Below, in pieces: positions 25,399-33,688 of a stretch of DNA of 64,000 nucleotides. The position numbers were made by a program, and so were the translations under genes. Numbering within the stretch: position 1 is the stretch's first letter; the number at the start of each line of letters is the position of its first letter. Source of the DNA: Hoeflea sp040218025 (GTDB taxonomy: Bacteria > Pseudomonadota > Alphaproteobacteria > Rhizobiales > Rhizobiaceae). Where the stretch lies: NCBI RefSeq assembly GCF_040218025.1, contig NZ_JAVJQD010000018.1; one strand, 5' to 3'. The notes under the pieces are model-generated. The model ran no database searches, had not been told where the DNA came from, and saw only the letters and a program-made list of their open reading frames with translations.

Positions 25399-28300
25399 AT
25401 GAGTGACAACGCAAACGATCGCAGGCAGCGGCCTCGCAGGGGGTCCTTGCTGGACCACGCCGTCGGCGCGCCGCCCGCGCACCGTGATGCCCCGGAAGTC
25501 GGGAGGCGGCAGCCTCCGGCTGCGTCGCTCCTGTCGGCATCGGCGCGCAGTCCCAGGATCTCGACCGCCCGCATGGCCGACAAAACCCCGCCGGCTGAAA
25601 CCGCGCCCACAGGGTCGGGGCGTCCGGCCGGCCAAACCGGCCAAGCCAGGCCTTCGTTCGGCGACCGCATCGCCGGCCTGATGCAAATGGCATCCCCCGC
25701 GGCGACCGGTCACCGGGCCGGCCCTCGCATGTCCGATACGGATGGCGGATCGCAATCCGCGGGCGCCGACGCTACAGCCGAAGCTCCGCGGGAAGAGCGG
25801 CTCGACAATCACCTGGCCGTGCCGCCCCGGGGGCCGTCCGGGGAGCGTCCGCTGGAACAGGCGCGCTGGGCCGGCGCCGACGAGCGTCCGCTTCTCGACA
25901 TGTCGATCCTCATTCAGGCGGTATGGCGGTGGCGCATGCTGATCGGTTTCGCGACGATTGCCGGCGCGATCATCGGCGTCATGATCGCCCTTTCCACTCC
26001 GCACCGTTTTTATGCGGAAAGCCGGCTGTTCGTGGATCCGCGCGAAGTCCGCGTCACGGAGGACGACGTCCGCAACCAGCAGCTTTCGACCGAGGCGATT
26101 TTGGCCATTATCGACAGCCAGTTGCAGATCCTTGAATCGACAAGTGTTCTTGAAACGGTGGTCGCCGATCTCGGCCTGGCGCAGGACCCCGAGTTCAACG
26201 GCGCCATGTCCTCGGGCGGGATCGGCGCCGGGATCAATCTCATCAAGGAGATCTTCACCGGTCGCGATCCGATGTCGGATGCCGAACAGCAGGCGCTCGA
26301 AACCTTGCGGGACGCGGTTTCCGTCTCGCGCGACTCCATGACCTTCGTCATCATTGTCGGCGTCGATTCGCGCGACCCGGAAAAATCCGCCCTCATCGCC
26401 AACACGATTGTCCAGACCTATCTGGATGAGGAAGGCGAGGCCCAGTCCGATCTTCTCGAACGCACGTCGGATGCGATCGACACCCGCATCAACGCGCTGC
26501 GCGAGGATCTCGACGAGGCCGAACGGGCGGTCGAGCGGTTCAAGGCGGAGAACGGAATTGTCGGCGTCGCGGGGGGACAGTCCATCGACGACCAGGAGAT
26601 TCTGGCCATCAGCGAGCAGCTTGCCAATGCCCGGGCGGTCAAGGTTGGCGTCAGGGTGAAGGCGGAAAGCCTGGCCAGGGCCAATCCGGAGGATGTGCTC
26701 GCCGGTTCCTTCCCGGAAGAGTTTCTGTCGGCGAACCTGATCGATCTGCGCAAGCAATACACCCAGACCAAGTCGAGCGCGGATGCGCTGGCGACCCGTC
26801 TCGGCCCCCGGCACCCCCAATATGTCTCTGCCAGCCAGTCGCTCGACACCATCCGCGAGGAAATCACCCGCGAACTCCGGCGGATCGTCGCGAGCTCCCA
26901 GGGCGAATTGCAGCGCGCGGTCGAAACCGAGCAGGAGCTTGCCAGCCAGATGGCGGTCGCCAAGAGCCGCGCCATGGACCAGTCTGTCGAGTTCGTGACC
27001 CTGCGCGAGCTCGAGCGGAAGGCCACGGCCACCAAGGAAATCTATGAAGCCTTCCTGAGGCGGTCGCGCGAGACCAGCGAGCGCTCGAACCTGTCGACGC
27101 GCAATGTGCGGGTTATCTCGCCGGCCGAAGCACCGCTGCAGCCGATGGGTCCGTCGCGGAAATTCATCGCAATCGGCGGCATGATGACCGGCTTCTTCAT
27201 GGGTTTCGGGTTTGCGCTTCTTGTCGGCGCATTGGAGAGCGTGCGCGCGTTTTCAGCCGCGGGCAACGGCCATGGCTGGAGCGGGCGGAATCCGGTATCT
27301 CCGTCCGGCGGCTACCCGCCGCCCCAGCCTCCGCATCCCGGTCGCGGCGCCCGGTCCGGCGACGGATACCCGGTCTTCAGCGCCGATGGCGGAGCACCCG
27401 CCGGTGAGCGACAGCCCCATGCCGCCGGGCATGCGACAGCGTCTGCGAACGATGAGGATCCGGTGGATCGCCGGCCGTTCGATCGGGATTTCGGGCGCGC
27501 TTCGGATCCTGTCGCGAACCACGCCGCCTCTGCCGCCGGCTTCGGAAATCCGGGACCGGCGGGCTCCGCCGCCGATCCGGCCATACCCGCGCACGCGGCT
27601 TCGCGCCACCCGGGGGCGGATGCCTATCGGGGATCGGAACCGCGGGCATATCCGCATCCGGCCCGGCCTGATCATGACCACCGTCCGGGCTATCCAGGCC
27701 ATCAGGCGCCGTTCCATCCGGCGCCGATGCAGGAGCGGTCGCATCAGCCATTTGCACATCAGCCCGGTTACACCGCCCACCCGCAACAGGCGGCGCCGCT
27801 TCCAGGCTACGCGCCGCAGGGACACCCGCAGCCGGCCGCCGCTCCTGCGCAATCATCCCATGAATCGCAGTCGGCCTGCGACCCCCGGCAGGTCTATCCC
27901 CCGCAGCCATGGCAGCCAGGTTATTCCGAACATCCGGCAGCGCACCATCCAGCCGCACAGCATGCTCCCGTTCAGCAGCATCTGAGTGCCGCTCATCAGG
28001 CTTGGGGCGCGGGCCCGCCGTCTCACGCGGCCCATCCGCATCAGATGGGTCATGCGGCCCATCCGCATCAGTCAGGTCATGCGGCCCATCCGCATCACTC
28101 CGGTCCGGCGCAGCACCCGCATTATCCGCAGCATCAGCCATTCCAGCCCCGGCCCTTTGGGCATGCGGCTCTGCACCAGCATGCCGCGCCCCATGCGGAA
28201 GCAGCCCCGGGTTATCCCGCTCATGGCTACCCTGTTCAGCCCCATCCCGCTCAGCCCCATCCCGCTCAGGCCCATTCCGGCCATGGAGCCCCTGAGCCCC

Positions 28301-28446
28301 GGCAAACCGCCGGGTTTGCCCCGCAGTCCGTGGCGGCCGGTACGGGACAGGCGCCGCGGGACGAGGCGGTGGACCGGATCCGCGAGAAGATGGAAGAACT
28401 GCGCGCGCGCATCGGCGACCGCTCCGGCCTTCGCCGCCGCGCCTGA
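25399..28446 (+). CDS. Wzz/GumC-type polysaccharide chain-length protein with His/Pro-rich tail
   Basis: This 1015-residue protein controls polymer length in the inner membrane and periplasm. Residues 1 to about 165 are polar, Arg/Pro/Gly-rich and probably cytoplasmic. The first membrane helix is at about 180-198, followed by the Wzz region (about 200-350) and coiled coil (about 350-575), and a second helix at about 589-612. Residues 613-985 are a low-complexity His/Pro/Ala/Gln-rich tail with tandem repeats. The last 30 residues form a charged helix with REKMEELRARIGDRSG. No Walker motifs or Tyr-kinase domain are present. The ATG at 25399 has only a weak ribosome site; the TTG or ATG codons further in cannot be excluded. 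Confidence 0.88.
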   Translation: MSDNANDRRQRPRRGSLLDHAVGAPPAHRDAPEVGRRQPPAASLLSASARSPRISTARMADKTPPAETAPTGSGRPAGQTGQARPSFGDRIAGLMQMASPAATGHRAGPRMSDTDGGSQSAGADATAEAPREERLDNHLAVPPRGPSGERPLEQARWAGADERPLLDMSILIQAVWRWRMLIGFATIAGAIIGVMIALSTPHRFYAESRLFVDPREVRVTEDDVRNQQLSTEAILAIIDSQLQILESTSVLETVVADLGLAQDPEFNGAMSSGGIGAGINLIKEIFTGRDPMSDAEQQALETLRDAVSVSRDSMTFVIIVGVDSRDPEKSALIANTIVQTYLDEEGEAQSDLLERTSDAIDTRINALREDLDEAERAVERFKAENGIVGVAGGQSIDDQEILAISEQLANARAVKVGVRVKAESLARANPEDVLAGSFPEEFLSANLIDLRKQYTQTKSSADALATRLGPRHPQYVSASQSLDTIREEITRELRRIVASSQGELQRAVETEQELASQMAVAKSRAMDQSVEFVTLRELERKATATKEIYEAFLRRSRETSERSNLSTRNVRVISPAEAPLQPMGPSRKFIAIGGMMTGFFMGFGFALLVGALESVRAFSAAGNGHGWSGRNPVSPSGGYPPPQPPHPGRGARSGDGYPVFSADGGAPAGERQPHAAGHATASANDEDPVDRRPFDRDFGRASDPVANHAASAAGFGNPGPAGSAADPAIPAHAASRHPGADAYRGSEPRAYPHPARPDHDHRPGYPGHQAPFHPAPMQERSHQPFAHQPGYTAHPQQAAPLPGYAPQGHPQPAAAPAQSSHESQSACDPRQVYPPQPWQPGYSEHPAAHHPAAQHAPVQQHLSAAHQAWGAGPPSHAAHPHQMGHAAHPHQSGHAAHPHHSGPAQHPHYPQHQPFQPRPFGHAALHQHAAPHAEAAPGYPAHGYPVQPHPAQPHPAQAHSGHGAPEPRQTAGFAPQSVAAGTGQAPRDEAVDRIREKMEELRARIGDRSGLRRRA
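28024..28131 (+). repeat. 27-base tandem coding repeat, His/Pro-rich
   Basis: Three near-perfect 27-base units at 28024-28050, 28051-28077 and 28078-28104 encode HAAHPHQMG, HAAHPHQSG and HAAHPHHSG. A fourth degenerate unit (28105-28131) reads PAQHPHYPQ. It lies in the tail of the Wzz-type gene and can expand or contract by slippage without changing the frame. Confidence 0.9.
28237..28281 (+). repeat. 15-base tandem coding repeat
   Basis: Units at 28237-28251 and 28252-28266 are identical (CAGCCCCATCCCGCT). A third at 28267-28281 is degenerate. They encode QPHPA, QPHPA and QAHSG in the tail of the Wzz-type protein. Confidence 0.85.
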
Positions 28447-28636
28447 TCCCGGACCTGTCTCCGGGTCGCCCCCGGAGTCCTGATTTTGACGTTTGAGGAC
28501 GCTTTGAGGCTATCGGTTCGCCGCCGTGATCCGTAGGGTCCGGATCGTCGAAGCGGATCAGCGCAAGGGCCGAACCGCAATTTGGAGCGGGGCAGGGACG
28601 GTTCCCGTGCCGTCTCAGGATTTGGAGAAAGTTGAT

Positions 28637-29536
28637 ATGGCCACTGTGATTGACGGAAAGGCCGTCGCAGCCGGTGTCGTGGAACAGGTGACGGCGGCCA
28701 GCGCCGCATTCGAGGCCGAGACCGGCATGAAACCGGGCTTGGCGGTCGTCATCGTCGGCAATGATCCCGCCTCCCATGTCTATGTCTCGTCGAAAAGCCG
28801 CATGGCCAAGCAATGCGGTTTCAAGTCGGTTCAGCACACCCTGCCCGGGGACACCAGCCAGAAAGACCTCGAGGCGCTCATCGACAGGCTCAACAACGAT
28901 CCCGAAATTCACGGCATACTGGTCCAACTGCCGCTTCCCGCGTCCCTCGATTCCGCCCCCGTGATCCAGATGATCAAGCCGGAAAAGGATGTCGACGGGC
29001 TGCATGTGGTCAATGCGGGAAAGCTGATGACCGGCGATCTCGAGGGTGGCCTGATCTCCTGCACGCCCGCCGGCGCCATGCTGTTCGTGCGCAACACGCA
29101 TGGTCCTGATCTTTCCGGCCTCAACGCCGTCGTGATCGGACGTTCCAACCTGTTCGGCAAGCCGATGGCGGCACTGCTGCTGGCCGCCAACGCCACCGTC
29201 ACCACCGCTCATTCGCGCACGAAGGATCTCGCCGGCGTCTGCCGCAATGCCGATATCCTCGTCGCCGCCGTCGGCCGTCCGCAGATGGTCAGGGCCGATT
29301 GGGTCAAGCCCGGCGCCACCGTCATCGATGTCGGCATCAACCGCATCGACGCGCCCGAACGCGGCGAAGGCAAGACCCGCCTGGTCGGCGATGTCGCCTT
29401 TGACGAATGCGCCGAAGTGGCCGACGTGATCACGCCCGTCCCCGGCGGCGTCGGCCCCATGACGATTGCCATGCTGATGGCCAACACGGTCATCGCGGCA
29501 ACCCGCTCGAAGGGTCTGACGCAGCCTTCGTTCTGA
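28637..29536 (+). CDS. folD: Bifunctional methylenetetrahydrofolate dehydrogenase/cyclohydrolase
   Basis: This 299-residue cytosolic enzyme interconverts methylene-, methenyl- and formyl-tetrahydrofolate using NADP. The ATG at 28637 has GGAG at 28624-28627. The catalytic motif around YVSSKSRMAKQCG (with the Lys), the GILVQLPLP loop, the NADP-binding GRSNLFGKPMA and PVPGGVGPMT are all present. The length is normal for FolD. It lies after the polysaccharide block but has no evident link to it. The gap to the next gene (29537-29799) contains no gene. Confidence 0.97.
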   Translation: MATVIDGKAVAAGVVEQVTAASAAFEAETGMKPGLAVVIVGNDPASHVYVSSKSRMAKQCGFKSVQHTLPGDTSQKDLEALIDRLNNDPEIHGILVQLPLPASLDSAPVIQMIKPEKDVDGLHVVNAGKLMTGDLEGGLISCTPAGAMLFVRNTHGPDLSGLNAVVIGRSNLFGKPMAALLLAANATVTTAHSRTKDLAGVCRNADILVAAVGRPQMVRADWVKPGATVIDVGINRIDAPERGEGKTRLVGDVAFDECAEVADVITPVPGGVGPMTIAMLMANTVIAATRSKGLTQPSF

Positions 29537-29799
29537 GCAGCGCTGTCGGGCAATTCGGCGGCCTGGACCGCAGGAGCGATTGACGCTTTCGGCCGGGTGC
29601 CCGCCGGACGGCTGACCGGGTCGTTGCTGGACAAGCCAACAATCATGCGGTCTTGTGCACGGGTCACACTGCGCGGTAATAGCGGTTGACCGGCGTCTCG
29701 GATCGGACTTCCCTGACGCCCCATGGACGTTGCGTGACGTCGCTTGGCAGAGGTGCGTTGTGCCTCCCCCGCGTTTTTGGACAGGCAGGAGGACGGCTG

Positions 29800-30774
29800 T
29801 TGGCAACCCTTTCCCCGAACTTGAGGGGCGCGCTGCTGGGGCTTCTGGGCTTCGCAATCTTTGCGGCGAACGATGTCCTCGTGAAGGTGCTGGGCCAGAC
29901 CTACGCGCCGGTTCAGACGCTGTTCTTCCTCGTCCTGTTCGGCTTTCCGGTTGCGCTGGTGATGCTGGTGAGCGACCCGACGGAAGCGAGCCTGCGCCCA
30001 AGGCGTCCTTTCTGGGTCGGATTGCGGGTCGTGGGCTACCTAGTGAATTCGATTTGCGGTTTCTATGCGTTCGCCGTGCTGCCGCTGGCGCAGGTCTACA
30101 GCCTGCTGTTTACGGGCCCGCTGATGATTACGCTGCTTGCCGTGCCCATTCTCGGCGAACGGCTGGGGCTGCCGCGCCTGGGGGCCATTCTCCTGGGCTT
30201 TGCCGGCGTTCTGGTGGTCCTGCGCCCGGGAGGGGACACCGAACTCGGCCTTGGCCACCTTGCCGCATTCGGCGCGGCTTTCGGGGGCTCTCTCGCGGCG
30301 GTCGCCGGGCGAAAGGTCGGAGAGATTGAGCGCAACGCGGTCCTTCTGCTTTATCCCATGCTGGCGGCCTTCGTCGTGACGGGCCTCGCCCTGCCGGCGG
30401 TCTACATACCGGTCCCGCTCGACCATCTGGCGCTTTTTGCCGTTGTCGCGGCCCTGAATTTCGCAGCCAGTCTGACCGTGATCGCCGCCTTCCGGGCGGG
30501 CGAAGCGGCAGTGGTTTCCCCCATGAACTACAGCCAGATCCTGTGGGCGACGGCTTTCGGCGCGCTTTTGTTCGGCGAGTTTCCCGATCTCATGACGTTT
30601 CTGGGCAGCCTCATCATCATCGCATCCGGCCTCGTGATCGTTGTCCGCGAACAGATCGGCGAAAGGTCGCTCAAGCGCCCGGTCCTGACCACCCTGTCAC
30701 GGATCCCCATCGCGCCCGCAGCCTGGCGCGTCGCCGGCCTGCGCAAACGCAAGGGGACGGGCTCCGGGAAGTAG
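29800..30774 (+). CDS. DMT-superfamily (EamA) membrane permease
   Basis: This 324-residue protein has about ten membrane helices in two EamA repeats (about 10-140 and 155-290). The TTG at 29800 is the likely start, because AGGAGG at 29787-29792 is ideally placed and the earlier in-frame ATG (29686) encodes an unconserved stretch. It shows family features such as the GALLGLLGFAIFAANDVLVK start and PLMITLLAVPILGERLGLPR in the first repeat. The substrate is unknown; many members export amino acids or other small metabolites. Confidence 0.85.
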   Translation: MATLSPNLRGALLGLLGFAIFAANDVLVKVLGQTYAPVQTLFFLVLFGFPVALVMLVSDPTEASLRPRRPFWVGLRVVGYLVNSICGFYAFAVLPLAQVYSLLFTGPLMITLLAVPILGERLGLPRLGAILLGFAGVLVVLRPGGDTELGLGHLAAFGAAFGGSLAAVAGRKVGEIERNAVLLLYPMLAAFVVTGLALPAVYIPVPLDHLALFAVVAALNFAASLTVIAAFRAGEAAVVSPMNYSQILWATAFGALLFGEFPDLMTFLGSLIIIASGLVIVVREQIGERSLKRPVLTTLSRIPIAPAAWRVAGLRKRKGTGSGK

Positions 30775-30934
30775 AATGCTGGTCAACTGAAGTGCGACAT
30801 CCGGGCCGATGGCGAAAATCATGATTGCCGCCTTCATGAGGCTGCGGTGTGGTTCACCAGAAGCAGCGTTCGCCGCAAATGCGCCTTGTCGACACGGAGC
30901 AAAGACTGTTCGATTGGACGGAGCGACTGTTCGT

Positions 30935-32116
30935 CTAGGTGTTCAGACTATCGAGTAAATCCCGGTAGAACCGATCCAGCGTTTCGACATCGTCCGAATT
31001 CGCGACCCAGATACGGTCCAGTCGCAGTGTTCCGGCCGGGACAATTCTCTCCGCGATCTTAGCCGGAGTGGTCTTGTCGATGCGACCACCGGCCCAATCA
31101 TGAAAGGCCGAAGAATAACGAACAACCGCTCCGCTGGACAATAGGTCGATTGTTCCACCTTCCGCAAAGAAGGTCAGCCCGTCCCCCATCTCTTCCCCGA
31201 TAAGTGCGAGCCGGTCTCCCAGACGGTGTTTCAACAGCGCGGCGAAGACGATCGCGGCAGAGAAGGTGAATTTGTCGACAAGCAGGCCGACCCGCCGATC
31301 TTGTGCACCCTCCGAGATCGCGTCGATCAATGGCATGATTCGAAGGAAGTCGCCGCCCGTTTTGCCGCGAACGTCGATAAGCAGGGGGATGTCCGGGCGG
31401 GACCTTACGAGTTCCGTCGCCTCGGAAACCGCATCCGAAAGTTCAGTTTCACCGGGATCGAAGAAGCTCGGAAGGACCAACAACAACCCGCGCTGGCCGA
31501 AGTCCTTGACCGTCAGAAAGGACTTGGGAGACCAGGATGCGTCGGCTTTTCCATGCTCGTTGCGCGGGTAGAGCGTCGAGCCGGGAACCACATCGGCGGT
31601 ATCCAGAAGCAGTTCGCTGATCTGCCCCGTCTCAATCCGTATCCGGTATTCGATCGTATCGCCGCCCGAAGATACCCCCAGGCGTCGCAACGCACTTGGC
31701 CACACAAATAGGATTGGCCCGATTACGCGCTTTCGTTGCTGCGTCCCCGCCAGAAACTCCTCTGCAGCAAATTCAATTTCACCGACCGGAACGCCATTTA
31801 TGGATATCAAATCGCCCCCCATCGCTACGGAGAAACTTGACGCGCTGTCGAGCAGGCGGACAACGGTGCCGATGGTTGCAAATCTTAAGGGGAGAACTGA
31901 GATGGCACCGTTAGGGATCAAGCGTGTATGTCCGTTACCCGGAAGTGCCAGGAGCCGCATCACGGAAAGCAGGAACGCGTCCTTCGAGTTTGCCAGTGCA
32001 TGCTGCTGGGCTTCGTTGACGTGACGATCCAAATCTTCGCGTTCGACCAATCGGAAGCTGGGATCGACCGGCAGGACTCTTGTTGCTATTTTCATAAGGT
32101 CTTGGATCATCGACAT
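30935..32116 (-). CDS. S41-peptidase-like protein with PDZ-like segment
   Basis: This protein of about 393 residues (start 32116 preferred; an ATG at 32164 also exists) shows LPGNGHTRLIP near the start, a PDZ-like loop DLISINGVPVGEIEF, then LLIDVRGKTGGD and VDKFTFSAAIVFAALLKH, which match the core of S41 (tail-specific) peptidases, with the Ser of TFSAA as candidate nucleophile. No signal peptide is visible, unlike most S41 members. The gene is more AT-rich than its neighbours and stands alone, which suggests acquisition. Whether it is an active protease is not certain. Confidence 0.65.
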   Translation of the reverse strand: MSMIQDLMKIATRVLPVDPSFRLVEREDLDRHVNEAQQHALANSKDAFLLSVMRLLALPGNGHTRLIPNGAISVLPLRFATIGTVVRLLDSASSFSVAMGGDLISINGVPVGEIEFAAEEFLAGTQQRKRVIGPILFVWPSALRRLGVSSGGDTIEYRIRIETGQISELLLDTADVVPGSTLYPRNEHGKADASWSPKSFLTVKDFGQRGLLLVLPSFFDPGETELSDAVSEATELVRSRPDIPLLIDVRGKTGGDFLRIMPLIDAISEGAQDRRVGLLVDKFTFSAAIVFAALLKHRLGDRLALIGEEMGDGLTFFAEGGTIDLLSSGAVVRYSSAFHDWAGGRIDKTTPAKIAERIVPAGTLRLDRIWVANSDDVETLDRFYRDLLDSLNT

Positions 32117-32279
32117 GCGTGACTCTAACCTGATGCTTGCCGTCGTGTCCCTCCGTGGCGACATCTAGGCACAGCGTAGCGAACTTCCACTCCCCGCCCA
32201 GGCCCTGCCGTCCCACCAAGCACCCCTCATCTCGGCGAAGCTATTTTCGCCGAGGTCAATCAGGCAGCCGCACCCTGAT

Positions 32280-33353
32280 TTACTCCGCCGCCTGCGGTGA
32301 CACGCGCCGGCCTCGCTTCCCCTCCGCAGGCGCGGGCCCCGTGCTGGCCCGCACGATCAGCTCCACGGGCCACACTTCCTCCACCGGGCCTTTCTCGACG
32401 CCGTTGATGATGTCGACCAGCCTTTCGCAGATGCGGGCGCCGGCCACCCGGATGGAGGAGCGGGTGGTCGTCAGTTGCACCGTGAAGCTTTCGGGCTTGA
32501 GGAACGGGAACACGTCGTCATGGGTGATGATCGAAACGTCGTCCGGCATGCGCATCCCGAGCTGGTTGAACGCCCGGACGATCCCGAGCGTGGTGAACAT
32601 CGAGGCGGACAGCACCCCCGTCGGGCGGGTGGCCGGATCGGCGTCGCGGAACAGGTCCATCGCCAGCCTGTAGCCGTTCTCCTCGTTCATCGCCGCCGAA
32701 TGGTGCGCGAGCCGCTCCACCGGCAGCCCGTGCTCCGTCATCGCACGGGTGACGCCGTTGAGCCGGTGCACCGCGAAAGTGTAATCGGTATCCCCGTTGA
32801 TATAGGCGAGCCGTGTGTGCCCGAGTTGCAGAAGCAGCCGCGTGGCATCGTGAAACGCGCCTTCGTTGTCGATGTCCAGAAATGAATATCCCTGGGACGG
32901 TTCGAGCGCCCGGCCGTGGGCGAGGAACGGGATCCCGAGGTCGCGCACCAGGGCAATCCGCTGCTCGTCATTGCGCATGGAGGACAGATACACCCCGTCG
33001 ACCGAACGGCTCGCGGCGATTCTGCTGTAGGCCTCGGATTCGCGCTCATAGGGGGCGGGGGTCAGCGAAAGGTCCACCTCGCGCGACAGCGCGTGTTCGC
33101 CCATGCCGGACAGGAATTCGACGAAATGCGGATCGAGATCCACATTGCGCCCCACCGGCAGCACGTAGCCGATAGACCCGGCCTTGCCGGTGGCGAGCTT
33201 GCGTGCGTTCGAATTCGGCTTGTAGCCGTGCCGCTGTGCCGCTTCCAGCACGCGCCGGCGGGTCTTCTCGCGGACTTCCGGATAGCCGTTGAGCGCCCGC
33301 GAGACCGTGGTCTGCGACAATTCGAGATACTCGGCAAGCTGTTTGAGATTCAC
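32280..33353 (-). CDS. aglR: LacI-family repressor of the agl locus
   Basis: This 357-residue regulator has an N-terminal helix-turn-helix (NLKQLAEYLELSQTTVSRAL), a hinge near NARKLATGKAG and a periplasmic-binding-like sugar domain (about 60-340). The start is the GTG at 33353; no ATG fits. It is divergent from aglE, with two LacI-type operators in between. It matches AglR, which represses aglEFGAK until an alpha-glucoside is bound. The inducer is inferred, not shown. Confidence 0.88.
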   Translation of the reverse strand: MNLKQLAEYLELSQTTVSRALNGYPEVREKTRRRVLEAAQRHGYKPNSNARKLATGKAGSIGYVLPVGRNVDLDPHFVEFLSGMGEHALSREVDLSLTPAPYERESEAYSRIAASRSVDGVYLSSMRNDEQRIALVRDLGIPFLAHGRALEPSQGYSFLDIDNEGAFHDATRLLLQLGHTRLAYINGDTDYTFAVHRLNGVTRAMTEHGLPVERLAHHSAAMNEENGYRLAMDLFRDADPATRPTGVLSASMFTTLGIVRAFNQLGMRMPDDVSIITHDDVFPFLKPESFTVQLTTTRSSIRVAGARICERLVDIINGVEKGPVEEVWPVELIVRASTGPAPAEGKRGRRVSPQAAE

Positions 33354-33373
33354 CGCGTCGGGTCCAGTTCTTC

Positions 33374-33383
33374 AAAGCGCTTT
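33374..33383. promoter_or_regulatory. LacI-type operator 1
   Basis: AAAGCGCTTT is a perfect ten-base palindrome of the LacI/GalR type, 21 bases before the aglR start, a position suited to autoregulation. Confidence 0.7.
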
Positions 33384-33602
33384 AAAAACAAGGACACGTC
33401 ATTGTGATCCTGATCTTCCGGTTGTGCATGTCACATCGTAACGGGAAACAGGAAAAACGCAAAAAATAGCATCGTTGCGCTGCGAAATGATATTGCAATG
33501 CAGCGAAACGGCTCGTTTTTGACCTTCTATGCCCTAATTGGCCTTTCGGAGGAAAGTTAAGGCTTGACTCAGTCACGCTCCCGTAATCCTCTGAAGGTAA
33601 GC

Positions 33603-33614
33603 CAAAGCGCTTTG
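33603..33614. promoter_or_regulatory. LacI-type operator 2
   Basis: CAAAGCGCTTTG is a perfect twelve-base palindrome about 75 bases before the aglE start. It shares its core with the operator near aglR. The two sites are about 230 bases apart, allowing repression loops. The rest of the 335-base gap (33354-33688) is AT-rich with no gene; a TTGACT lies at 33564-33569 without a well-spaced -10. Confidence 0.75.
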
Positions 33615-33688
33615 AGTTTTCGGCGCTCAGGCTACGAGAACATCAAAGCTTCACGAAAAGGCCCGGACAGGCCAGGAGGAAGAAGTCC

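Noticed and set aside
27377..30001. Minus-strand open frame of 874 codons
   Set aside because: It covers the antisense of the low-complexity Wzz tail and folD; no motif was found.
32231..32254. CTCGGCGAA/TTCGCCGAG hairpin as terminator for aglR
   Set aside because: The stem is perfect but no T run follows on the minus strand, so I do not call it a terminator.
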